A DNA stretch of 64,000 bases, taken from positions 33,904,122 through 33,968,121 of the forward strand of contig NC_092794.1 in assembly GCF_918797505.1 (NCBI RefSeq). Direction: 5' to 3'. The notes under the pieces were generated by a model. The model was not told the origin of the DNA. It made no database searches and saw nothing but the letters and a program-made list of their open reading frames with translations. Position numbers and translations under genes: made by a program. Source of the DNA: Bemisia tabaci. Taxonomy: Eukaryota; Arthropoda; Insecta; Hemiptera; Aleyrodidae. Below, in pieces: positions 11,971 through 23,500 of the stretch (position 1 is the first letter of the stretch; each line of letters starts with the position of its first letter).

Positions 11971-12289
11971 GCCAATTTCCTCAAAATCCGTTGAAAAATA
12001 CCGCCCTAAAACCTTATATTTCGTCTATAAGGCAGTGACGTCACGCAACAGGATTGAACCTGTTCGGCGCGATGCGCGTAAACAACCGCGTATATCCAAT
12101 GTATTACTATATGGAGAAACAACGTTTCGCTCTTGCGGGCGTCCTAAGCAGCGGATTTGAGTGGGAATAATTTTAATCAACTCCTCATTACAATAGCTGA
12201 GCGTGTACCAATTTTAAAGGAAATCGCTTCGGCCAATTTTTATCTAGGGGGGGCATAGTGAGTGGGAACAGCAGCTTTATATAGAGTAA

Positions 12290-12440
12290 TAAGTAAAATC
12301 TCAAAATGAATTATAAAAAATAAAATTAAAGAAAAAAAGTGTAAGTAAAGAAATGAAAATAAAGTAAAAAAATAATGAAAAAAATAAAGTAAAGTAAAAA
12401 AAATGAGGTGAAAAAATGAAGTAAAAAAACAAGCTGCTGG
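12290..12440. repeat. A-rich AATAAAGTAAA low-complexity tract
   Basis: Simple A/G-rich repeats of TAAAGTAAAAAAA words follow the 3' end of the cassette unit. Like tracts occur at 5700-5790, 34355-34390 and 34555-34680. Overlapping Phe-rich minus-strand frames are artefacts of this composition. Confidence 0.7.
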
Positions 12441-13674
12441 TTCCAACACTACTGTGTTGGAGAGCTCTGCTCCTTCGTGAAACTATTAACATCTATTATT
12501 GATTTTTTCTGAAATTTTATATGTATTATTTGAATCTTTACCCAATTATCAGAGGTTACCTGCAGATGCAAAATGTTATGATGTATTTTCATACGACAAA
12601 TTTTTCATATTACAATAAATAAAGAGAAATAAAGAGAGAAAAATGGAATTATCTTTTATGAATGTGATTTGGCGGCAAATGTTGCAATGGCTATTTTTGC
12701 CATCGCATTTTTGTTTCTGACTTTCATCGTTGATAAACTTTCTCTTAACTTGGTAACAATGTAACGAAACCATATGATTTCATTTTCATTTTTTTTTTTT
12801 TAAATCAAGTCGCCATCTTGAATTAAGGTTATACTTTCTTAAGTTGGCAGTCTGAAATTCTGAATTGTTATCGGCACAGTTCAAAGAAACTGTTATTGGG
12901 CACGGTTCGGAAGACCTTTTCTACCATCAAGAGTGGCGGTAGCCACCCCCGGTCGAGGAAAATGACGTCCTACTAAAGTCCCGATAACAAACGGGTGGCC
13001 GACACTCTTAGTCACAGGCAACTCCCTTAATCTGAAAATTGATTCGATTTAGAATGGAATTCAGAGCAAACGGCGGCACGGATTCCAACGATCTGGTGTC
13101 TATGGACGCAGCTAAGTTAGCCGGATGGCGTTTAAGGGTTTCATTAAGATCCATCGAGTTTTCAAAAAGTTATAAGCACTTAATGACCCAAAACAAGGAA
13201 AATTTTACTTTTTACTTTGCCGGGAAATTTGAATTTCAAGAATCCAGGGTCCTGAGAAAAGTCACTCAAATTCCGCGATAACGGTAACCTTAGACCCATA
13301 AAGTGGGTACCTAAAGAATCGTCATGTTACCGTGTCCATGGGTTTTTACAGTTTTCTAACATTCCTAGTGAACCAAAAGAGAAATTACGGAAAATACGAC
13401 TAAACTGCCCGTCATGACCATCTTTAACAACAGATTTCTCGCTTACCCGGCCGCAGATTGTAATGGAGCCTATGTAAAGGGCACTCCGTGAAGATGTGAG
13501 GATTTCATTTTGCCACATAAAAAAGCGCTTTATCTCACGGATAATCCAGCATCCGCTTACATCCTTCAAAATTTTAGCTATAATTTTTGAATTTAGAAAA
13601 AAACCAGTAATATAATGGTTCAACGCCATTGGTTCATTCTGTTCAGGTTCGTCCGAGTTTCGGGAACGAAATTC
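12441..13674. other. Unassigned sequence
   Basis: No convincing gene. A small imperfect inverted repeat, AAGAGTGGCGGTAGCCACCC at 12927 with its partner ending near 13012, could form a stem around GTCGAGGAAAATGACGTC. A 100-codon minus frame (13327-13629) and an 80-codon plus frame (13039-13281) have no recognisable features. Confidence 0.35.
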
Positions 13675-14040
13675 CTGTCGTCGTTATCAACCTCCATCTA
13701 CTGTATTTATTTGTGAATAATGAACAGATTTAATTTAAAAGTTCAATTCATTTTAGATCCTAACTAATATTACACACTTATATTATTACGCCCACTTTTA
13801 TCCCGATACACTACTTCATTGGTTTCTTAAAAATCTCAAGTGATTTCTGGTCGGTCGTTACCAACCTCTTTACTTTAACTAGTTGTGAATAGATTTACCT
13901 AATTTGGATAAGAGTTTAATTCTTTGTAGATGCTAACTACTATATTTACATACTCATATTATTACGTCTCACGTGTTCTACTGGAGCCCGATATTCTATT
14001 ACCTTAGTTTCTCTTAAAATGTTCAAGTGGTATCTTTATT
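13675..14040 (+). repeat. Old direct duplication, ~175 bp
   Basis: 13675-13845 and 13850-14040 align as two diverged direct copies. Shared landmarks in order are GTCGTTA(T/C)CAACCTC, TTGTGAATA, ATCCTAACTA/ATGCTAACTA, CATATTATTACG and TCTCAAGTG/GTTCAAGTGG. The function is unknown. Confidence 0.55.
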
Positions 14041-15175
14041 TTATTGAACGAAATGTGACAAATTTTTAAGTGAGGTTATGTCGTCTTGTTGATGTCAGTA
14101 CCTGACCTAAGCGATAGATGTAATTCAGGTAAATTATGTTAACGAAATTACACCGAAATTGTGCCAAACTCTCCAAAGGAAGCAGCATTTACATCACAGA
14201 ATGTATTCTCACTACTAAAGTCTAAAAATTACTGGAATATGAGCCTCGGCCTTCACATGCGACTGTCACTGAACGTCGACCAAAATTTATTCGCTCTATA
14301 TCTTGCCATCAACCTATGTGCACTGAGTGATTATGCTTCTTGAAGTGTATGTGTTATTTACATTAAGAACATGTTTCCTTCATGATTTATCTTGGAATCC
14401 TCCTATCTCTTCTACCGTTCTTGTTACGCGTGGCTTGCGAACCTGAGCATGTGAGGCACAATTCCATCCTTTTTCGGAACAGTTCAATCATAGGTCAACT
14501 TAATGTCACATAATCAAAGGTCTTTGACTGTGAGCATTTGCTCAAATTGGTTTCTTCCGAGTCTCTTTGATTTTGCGTCAGGAGTTGTTAGAAACTTCAT
14601 TTTGCCCAACAATGTATAACAAGGTCTTTAATGAAAGGTATGTACCCGTTTTATTCTCATAATTTCATAAGTTGATGATATAAATACAATGAAGGCTTCA
14701 TTTTCTTGCATCGATTACTGTGTGAAATGGGTGCGTCCATTCTTCCTCTGTTCAAAAGCGTAACGGAATAAATTGCTTATCTGTTACGAGGACTACAGTA
14801 GTAAGATTCGTAGGTACGTGTGTTCCTGCCTAGTTCCATTGGAATAAGTGTGATCGTGTTAATCAAGGCTAAATACAATTAGACCCCATGGTATCAATGT
14901 AATCATAAATGCCTCTCCACTCTTACCAACTAGGTGCGGCATATCCTCCGATCAAGAGATGGAGATTGCCGTCTCAGTAGGTACGAGGGTGAGCCTACGA
15001 ACCCAGGTATGGTGACCGTAAGTACCGCTTTGGCCTCTCACATTCAGATGAGCCTTTTTTTCTAATGAACTCATGCCAATACTTAGATCTCCAGACTTAT
15101 TCACTGCATTAAGAACACATAAGATAATAAATTAAATAGGTCAAGTCAGTTGTCAATCTTTATACCAAGTGCAGG
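14041..15175. other. Unassigned sequence upstream of the Helitron
   Basis: Nothing is recognisable apart from a 60-codon open frame (14161-14343) without a domain. It could be host sequence or the distal 5' part of the Helitron, whose 5' end I could not locate. Confidence 0.3.
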
Positions 15176-15730
15176 TACCAACATAATTTTTTGTATTGGG
15201 TGGACAAAAGACACTAGCTGCAACGCAGCGATTCATAGATTTAATTGTTCCCAACCGATCCGTGATCTGGCGTCAATCCTTTGGATAAAAAGATCACGAT
15301 AGTTCCATTATTAATAATTAGAAACATCATTTAATTTGACAACAGTTCTGTGTGCGTTTCCCACTGTCTGAAGTTCAGTAAAAATAAGGACTCAAAATTC
15401 CACGATCATCACATTCAGAGTCCGCCAAAACGAAAATGACGTAGACAGCTCACGACTTGGTACCAACATAACTTTTTCCAACCAACGGAACACACTATCC
15501 GCGACACATAGGTTCAAGGGGCTCCTTTCCCCTGATCTTTAATCTGGCGTCTTTTTTTTTAAATAAAAATTACGATGATTACATTATTATTCATTATTTT
15601 ACATTATGTAGATCAACAGCAGTTCTGTAAACGTTTGATCAATTATTACACATCTTTCAGTGAAAAATCGAATGTGGTTGCCACCTTGATAATGACGTAG
15701 TTTCTTGTCAACCAATGAACACTCGAGTCG
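15176..15730 (+). repeat. Old direct duplication, ~285 bp
   Basis: Two diverged copies begin at TGGTACCAACATAA(T/C)TTTTT-like words near 15174 and 15459. They share ATCTGGCGTC, ATTACGAT/ATCACGAT, ACAGCAGTTCTGT/ACAACAGTTCTGT and ACGTTT/GCGTTT downstream. A partial third copy starts near 15700 (TGACGTAGTTTCTTGTCAACC). Such duplications upstream of the Helitron frame may belong to that element. Confidence 0.5.
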
Positions 15731-16403
15731 TCCTAACTACAGTAGCGTCTTTCGAAATCAATTTCTGATTGGCTCCTTTTTTTACGTTTCCTCTGTTGAA
15801 CCCATTGTTGAACCGCGGAACGAACAAGACAGCAAATAGAAACCAACAACAGGAACAAAACATAACCTGATCACTCAGATCACTGATTTTAAGATTATAT
15901 CCATTTTCATTTTCACACAAAGAAAAATCATTTTAACCAATTTTGATTTAAATAAAGAAAAATCTACTCTTGTTGGTGCATTTCAAACGGTGTTCGTACT
16001 TTTTTTATTATCGTTTTGTCATATAAGATAAAACGACACGTTGATTTCATCATATTTTCCTCATTCCATCTCCTTCTAGTGAAGTTTGAGTGAACACTGT
16101 GTCACTGTGCCATTTCTTTCTAGTCTATTAATTCTATTAGTGATCTATTAATTATTTGTGCCTTCGTTAATTAGGTAAAATATCTAAGCTTTATTACATT
16201 CCATATTTTGCTTGAGAGAGGAAGTACACTCAACTTTCCAAGTCCCTTTTCTAACACTTGGATAACGTGTCTCCTCGTTTCTCTGGAAAAGAAACCTATT
16301 TTTCCTACTTTATATGAGTTAAGACTCTCTTCTTTGTGCCAATCCATTTGTGGGCAAGATCCCACAAGTTGAGTTTTACTCTTTATACACATATTTTGCT
16401 ATG
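15731..16403. other. Leader region before the hairpin array
   Basis: No gene. From about 16320 onward, words resembling degraded array hairpins appear (TATATGAGTTAAGACTCTC, CCCACAAGTTGAGTTTTACTC), suggesting that the array once extended further left. A 70-codon minus frame (15708-15920) is not recognisable. Confidence 0.4.
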
Positions 16404-17543
16404 GTATAAGTTGAGACCTTTCTCTCTATACTGCGCTTTTTATCTTGTCCCATAAGAAGAGTTTCACTCTTTATGCAAAATACCTGCGCTTGTGTAATTT
16501 GAGTTTCTTGCTCCTTACACTCACCAGTTCTTATCGCATAAGTTGAGTTCGCTCTTTATGCAAATATTTTGAAATCGTATAAGTTGAGTATTGCACTCTT
16601 TATACGTAGAATCTCTTGTCGCATAAGAAGAGTTTCACTCCTTATGCAAAATACCTGCACTTGTGTAATTTGAGTTTCTTGCTCCTTACACTCACCAGTT
16701 CTTATCGCATAAGTTGAGTTCGCTCTTTATGCAAATATTTTGAAATCGTATAAGTTGAGTATTGCACTCTTTATACGTAGAATCTCTTGTCGCATAAGAA
16801 GAGTTTCACTCTTTATGCAAAATACCTGCACTTGTGTAATTTGAGTTTCTTGCTCCTTACACTCACCAGTTCTTATCGCATAAGTTGAGTTCGCTCTTTA
16901 TGCAAATATTTTGAAATCGTATAAGTTGAGTATTGCACTCTTTATACGTAGAATCTCTTGTCGCATAAGAAGAGTTTCACTCTTTATGCAAAATACCTGC
17001 ACTTGTGTAATTTGAGTTTCTTGCTCCTTACACTCACCAGTTCTTATCGCATAAGTTGAGTTCGCTCTTTATGCAAATATTTTGAAATCGTATAAGCTGA
17101 GTATTGCACTCTTTATACGCAGAATCTCCTGTCGCATAATTTGAGTTTCACTCTTTATGCAAAATATCTGCACTTGTGTAATTTGAGTTTCTTGCTCCTT
17201 ACACTCACCAGTTCTTATCGCATAAGTTGAGTTCGCTCTTCATGCAAATATTTTGAAATCGTATAAGCTGAGTATTGCACTCTTTATACGTAGAATCTCC
17301 TGTCGCATAATTTGAGTTTCACTCTTTATGCAAAATATCTGCACTTGTGTAATTTGAGTTTCTTGCTCCTTACACTCACCAGTTCTTATTGCATAAGTTG
17401 AGTTCGCTCTTTATGCAAATAATTTCTAATCGTATAAGTTGAGTTCGCTCTTCATACGCATTATCTCTCATCGCATAAGTTGAGTTTCACTCTTTATGCA
17501 GATTATCCGTACTTGTGTAATTTGAGTTTCCTGCTCTTTACAC
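16404..17543 (+). repeat. 171-bp tandem array of four-hairpin units
   Basis: The word TGTGTAATTTGAGTTTC starts at 16491, 16662, 16833, 17004, 17175, 17346 and 17514, so the period is 171 bases (last step 168). Each unit carries four hairpins about 43 bases apart, for example 16536-16561, 16576-16606, 16621-16647 and 16663-16691. The outer stems are GCATAA/TTATGC (twice), CGTATAA/TTATACG and GTGTAA/TTACAC. All four share an inner GAG/CTC stem, an asymmetric bulge (GTT, GAA or TTT on the 5' side) and a 4-7 base loop. An earlier variant with stem GTATA/TATAC lies at 16404-16430. The last hairpin ends 40 bases before the Helitron start codon, so the array is probably in its promoter or 5' leader. 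Confidence 0.9.
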
Positions 17544-17582
17544 CCACTACCTCTTATATTTTGGTAGTTAACACTTATTGCA

Positions 17583-20500
17583 ATGCCAAGCAAAGCTCGA
17601 CGATTGAAAGCCAAGCGGAAGGCACAGCATGCTGCTAAGCGATCTGATGTTGTGTTTCCTACAGGTACTAACGATCAGGATTGCAATACTCTTTCAACCT
17701 CTTTGTTAATTCAGGGAATTGATGAAAAGACTATTGAAAAATCCTTTAGAAAAAGAGCCTACGATAAAGTACGAAAGGCTCTTTCAAAATGTGATCCTAC
17801 CGAAGGCGAAAATCAGCCTGAACGGGAAGATGATTCACCATCCTGCGATTTGGAAGGAGCCTCTGGTGCTAAATTTGGATATGTCAGCCTTCCAGAAATT
17901 GCAGATGACAACATATCAGATAATGGTTTGTGTCCTCACGAAATACCACTCCATTTTGGACATGAAACTAACGTTAATAATGACCGTACTTGTCATGATT
18001 CAATTTTGAGTGAGAAGGCCACGCCTCATCTCCTAAAGTTGACTCGTAGTCACTCTCTTGCTGGGGAGCCGAGAGATTCTCCTCCAATGATCTGTCCAGA
18101 AACTCAGGTCAGTCAAAACCTCAACTACAACTGTTCTCCTGATTTGGCGTCTGTTTGCCTCCAGGATCAGTTGAGCAGCCACCCAATTTCTGGGTCTTAT
18201 GTTCAACCCCAGGCTCCTCGTGCTTCCACCATGTGTGACATTGTCAATGTACCCCATGCACCTCCTCATACGGAGAGTGGTCAAGAGCATCTTAGTTTAG
18301 AGCCTCTTACTCCTATCTGTCGATTCATGAAGAAAATAAGAACGCGGATAGGAGGAGAATATCGGGGTATTCGAGTCCGAGCCGTTCCCTCAGCAGACTC
18401 TCTCTCTGTGCCTGCCGATGGTAACGAAGAAGGCTCGGTTGTATCATCTCCTCCGGCAAAGAGACCTAGGTTAACAAATACCGATTGGTACGATGAACTA
18501 AGTCAGCAAGAAAATGATTTTCTTGTCGAACTTTCCAGCCCAGAAATATCTATGCATTCTGAAGATGAGGCTGTTACTTCCAGCCATGAACTCTTTGATT
18601 GCGTCACCGTAGCATCTCCCCGGAAGAAAAAACCTAGGTTGTCCAATTCCGAAAGCTGTGACCTACTAAATCAGCATGAAAATGATTTAGTAGTCCAACT
18701 TTCCGGTACGGACTTATCTATGGATTCTGGGGTTGAGGCTGTCGCTCTCAGCCAAGACCTCAGCGCACAAGAGTTCATCGAGTCATATGCTGCAGAACAT
18801 TCACTTTCCACTTCAGAAAGTGAATCTGAAACTGTAGCTCGAAATGAATCTCTCTCTATTGGAGTTGATTCTCCGGTGCCAACAAAAAGAAAGCGAAAAC
18901 TGCATTTCTGGGGAGCCAGAAAAAGTCGGTGGTACAAAAAGCAGTACGCTCTGATTCGCAAGGAAGTTGCCAAAAATGTGTCGGAAGCATTTTCCAGTGC
19001 AGGGCTTCTCAGACGCTACAACGATGATAAGAATAAAAAAAAGCGTAGCTCCAAGCAGAAATCATCTTCTCTTGGTAGAAAGAAAAAAGGAAGAATTTCA
19101 TCTAAAGGTAACGGTGCATCCATGCGTAAAAATGCTGCTCCACCGCCTGAAGATGATCTTCCGAATCAAAATAACTTTCCACCGATAAGAGTAGGAAATA
19201 CCACCGCTCAAGAGGAGGTGGAAAAGAATATCGAGAATCCTGACTCCTCTGCACCTCGACCAGGGCCTGTCCAGACTTGTTCGATTGACAGGATCGGTGA
19301 GCAGCCACTTTCGGTTTCAAAGAGGAATCATCCTTCAAGGCTAGCAGCCCGACTTTCGAGGCCCTCTACGTTCCGGAGGAATGTACCGAAAGCCAGGATT
19401 AACCGACCGATTTTCAATAAAACTTTCAAAAGTTTCAAAGTTTACTCCAGAGGTAAATTAAGAAGGAATGTCTTCATACTCCAATCTCCCGAGGGTATGA
19501 TAGAAAAAAATATCTCTTCTCGTTTAAAGGGCTCTCAAGTAAGCGCAGCGATGGAAGCCGAGACCTTGGTTAAATGGTGTATGATCCATCGTAAAAGGTT
19601 ACTCGCTCAGTTCAAAAGTGTTCATAAAGAGTTGGTGTCTGAATGCGATACTCGACTCACCATCGCTAGAAATCTCTCGAAAGAAGACGATTGTTGTGCC
19701 GCCATTTTGGGCCCCAAACAACATACCTCGTTCACTGAGAGTTATTTTAATGAGCTCTCTTACAAGGCCATCCCTTCAGCTCGTGGTCCCCTCATTTTCG
19801 ATAACGAAGGCGTTGTTCAAAATGTCTTTCGATACTGGGAAAATGCGCGGAAATCTCATAAGTGGCCTTGCGAAAGTGATGTCTGTAAAGTGAACGAGGC
19901 AGATGCGACAAATAAAGTGAAGAAAATACTTTCCGAACTATCTCAGTCTGTCGTTTTAAAGGCAATAGTCCTTTTTATCGTGAGTATGAATGATTGCTCC
20001 AATAGAGTGTGCGTTGAGAGCCCTATTAAATCAGGCCATACGCTATCCTGCAGACTCGATGACGGTAAAGGAGCTCCGTTCGTCGTGTTGCAGAACCTGG
20101 GGCCTCATTACCCTCGTGTAAGATCATTACTTCGTCAGTTGCAAACCCTAAAACGACTCTTGCATAAGATTGACGACCTTGATTTTGCATTATATAACGG
20201 AAACGTATCCGAGTTGGCCGCTGTGGCAGAAGCAGCGAAGTTAAAAGGCGGAGAGTTCGAAGTGGGCGGACAAAAATTCGTTTCCGAAGATGAAATCCAA
20301 GTTAAGTTCCAAAAAAGCTTTAAAGCCCATAAGAAATTAATGGAGGACCTCCCGCGAAACTACTGCTTGTGCTGCGAGAGGCTCATGCATCTGCGAAGTT
20401 TAAAGTCCGTCGAGAAGATGAAGCCGATCGAGAATCAGACGTGGCTGGAGATTTTCGCATACGCGGTACTAACAGATGCGTGTTGCGATTGGATCTGTGA

Positions 20501-23500
20501 CTACTGTCACTCGAAAATACAAAACAACACCATACCTCCGATCGCATCCATCAATCAAATGGAAGTTCCTCCGATTCCACCAGAAATTGGATGTTTGAAC
20601 AGCTTCGAGAAAATGTTCATTCAACTCGTTAAAGCCTTCCAAGTTGTGGTCAAAGCGGGGACGGTAATGAACCGGAAAATACCGTCGGCCCACTTAACCT
20701 CCAAGGTTGTGGGGAGGACTTTCCATTTGCCGCTGCCCTTAGAACTTACCCTTAAAAGAGTTTTAGAGTCAGGGCAAACAACTTTGCCCAACCAAGAATT
20801 GTTCATTCTAGTGAGAGGTCTTCCCACCAAAAACAGGAAAGTCTGGGAGTCCGTGGTGAACGTCACTAACGTCTTGAGGGCTTTACAGTGGCTGAAGAAG
20901 AATAATCCGTTGTACGAGAAAGTCGAAATACCGAAATCGGCTGAGGAGCTATTGCGTTACCTCCCAGACACAGAAACGGCTCCGAAAAGCACTGCGGGAA
21001 GAGATCGCTCAACCGCAGAATCTGATCCGGACGAGCCTGATGCCGAATGTGATCCGGACGAGCCTGATCCAGACTCTGGTTCGGACGAACCTGATGCAGA
21101 TTCTGATCCGGATGAGCCCGATTCGGAATCCGATGAGGCACAACCTGCACCGTCGGAAGCTAGTCTGGACACAGAGATCTCTGATGACGAGCCGCAAAAC
21201 ATTCAGCATGGCGCAAGGAATCTATCAGAAAAGTCCGTCAATCAAAGAGCTGTTCACGACTCAACAGGAATCAACGCGGCAGATGTCCTTGCTGCGGATT
21301 TGAATGTTGAAGAGGATTTAATAAATAATTCCACCGATGCACCGCAACATCATGATTCTCCGCAGAGGAGCGACTCTCTGAATCACGAACTTGCCAGAGA
21401 AGAACCTCTCTTGCAGGCAGACACTTCTTGTCCGGACGCGGATGCCGATCAAGAAGTCAATAATGAGCCTGCTTGTTTTCTTGAAGAATCGAACGTCTCC
21501 CTTGACGCTGGGCAAGGCCAAATCGATGGTGACGAGATTGTCGGAGCCGAAGCCGAGGAAACAGGTCCAGAAAGACCTCTCCGACCTGGTCACCGCCTGA
21601 ATGATTCGCTGCCACCGTTGCAGAACATAGCTGCCATGCTTACCCAGCGGGACAAAGAGGATGAGTTTTATGCTCCTTACACTATTTTTCCCATTTACGG
21701 TAAGAGAGAAAATCATCGCGCCAAAGATTTGTACCAAATGTTAAAAATTCAGGAGCCCAGCGTTAACTCGAGAAGTGCCAAGCTGGATGCGATGTGTTTT
21801 CCTGATTTGTTCCCCGATGGGAAAAACTATTTCCAAGTGGACAGAGAGGTCCAAGTCGACTTTACGAATTTCGTTCATGCGAAATTGTTCCATCGGCAAC
21901 CTCAGTTCAGGAAAAACACGCAATACCTCTTCTACCTGTTAAATCAAGCCACCATGCGAGAGTTGGCGGCTGGCATTTATCAGGTTCTGAATGTGGTTCA
22001 CGGTAATATGACCGCCTCGGAGTTTCTGAAGAAAATGGAGGCAGGAGAATTCAGTAAGGACCTGACGAGTGTTTTCAGTAGAGTACGGAACACGGAAGAA
22101 TACTGGAAAAAGCCCCACAGTGAAATTTTATCAATGATCGAGACGTATGGGCCGCCCACTTTCTTCCTCACTTTGGCACCGGCAGACTACGATGACAAAG
22201 ATCTCGAGGCGTACTTGAAAGAACTCGACGGAGATGAAAAAAACACCAAACAGGCAGCAGGTCTCATCGCAGGTGATGTAGGTCCTGTCTGTAGGTATTA
22301 TCATCAGAAGTTATCGGCTATGCTAGCTTTCTTGGCAGAGCCCGGTGGAGGACCTCTGGGCGTCATTGAACACTTTGTTTGGCGCAGGGAATATCAAACC
22401 AGAGGAGCTCCACATTGGCATACCCTCCTTTGGGTGAAAGATGCACCGGTGCTGGGCAAGTCCTCCAGCGAAGAGGTAGCCAAGTTCATCCAGGATCACA
22501 TTACTTGTGAAATTCCGGACAAAAAGACTTTCCCAACGTTACATGCCAAGGTCACTAAATACCAGCAACACCATTGTAACAATTACTGCAAGCGGAAAAA
22601 GACTTATAAAAACGGTGTTAAAACAGTATGCCGCTTTGATTTCCCTCGCGCCGCTCGGTCTACTTTCGAACTGCGCGATGCACCTACCGCTATAGCTGGT
22701 AGGAGAAATCTGGTCAAGAATTCGAGACTGTACGATTTGCCTCGTGCGAACGGAGCCGAACGTATCAATGATTATAACCCTGCCACTATGCTCGTTTGGG
22801 TGGGCAATATGGACTTACAGTACGTCGGTGACAAAGCCGCCATAATTGGCAAGTACATCTCCAAGTACCAGACCAAAGCTGAGACTAGTCACATGACGGA
22901 CGTTTTCGACTCCATTGCCAGCGTCGAAGATGTGAACCGAAGTCTGTGGAATTACGGGCTCAGATCTCTGGCGAACCGCGAGTGCGGGGCCTTCGAGGCT
23001 GCTGATACTTTAATGAGTATACCGCTTTACAGAACAGACCCCGATACAACTTTCAAATGGGTCGATACCAGTATCCTTCGCAGCAGGAGGGTGAAGCCGA
23101 AAAAAGAGATAGAAAAGATGGATCCTAACGATGTTGACGTGTTCTGTCCTAGTATAATCGACACCCACTATCCGAACAGACCGTGCGAAATGAACGACGT
23201 CTGTTTGTACGATTATGCGAAATATTGGGACATCGTTAAGAGTCGACCGATCAGAGAACCACTCCCTACCTTCTATCCTTACGGGCAGAAATATGTGCGC
23301 AAAAGGAAGCGACCGCACATCATCCAGCACTACAGATGCGACCCGAAACAAAAGCCAGAACAGTATTTTTACAGTTTACTGTTGCTATTCAAACCGTGGC
23401 GAAGAATCGGTGCGTTGAAAGGTCAGTACGACACCTATACGGAGGCGTTCGACGCTGAAAAACACACCCTTCAGGAGGCAATGAAATACCATGAAAAGGT

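Larger units (their letters stand above)
6054..12289 (+). mobile_element. Hairpin-cassette element, split by two insertions
   Basis: Reading only 6054-6093, 8128-8487 and 11151-12289 rebuilds one unit of the kind found intact at 52260-54670. In order it has ACTAGTCGTGATTAG, a GCTCGC-TTT-GCGAGC hairpin, a GC-rich hairpin cassette, about eight ~130-bp repeats each starting with GCCGCCATCTTGG or a variant, and a 3' module around GTGACGTCACGCAACAG ending TATATAGAGTAA. The two gaps are later insertions. There is no coding capacity, so the unit is non-autonomous. Ends of the form TC...CTAG could suggest a Helitron-like element, but CTAG is also part of the conserved start, so the class is undecided. 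Confidence 0.65.

Noticed and set aside
16491..17530. 171-bp period suggesting an alpha-satellite-like centromeric repeat
   Set aside because: The match is only in length; the array is short (seven units) and is tied to a transposon gene.
16404..17543. CRISPR-like periodic array
   Set aside because: Units repeat as whole 171-bp blocks with no unique spacers, no cas genes are nearby, and the context is eukaryotic.
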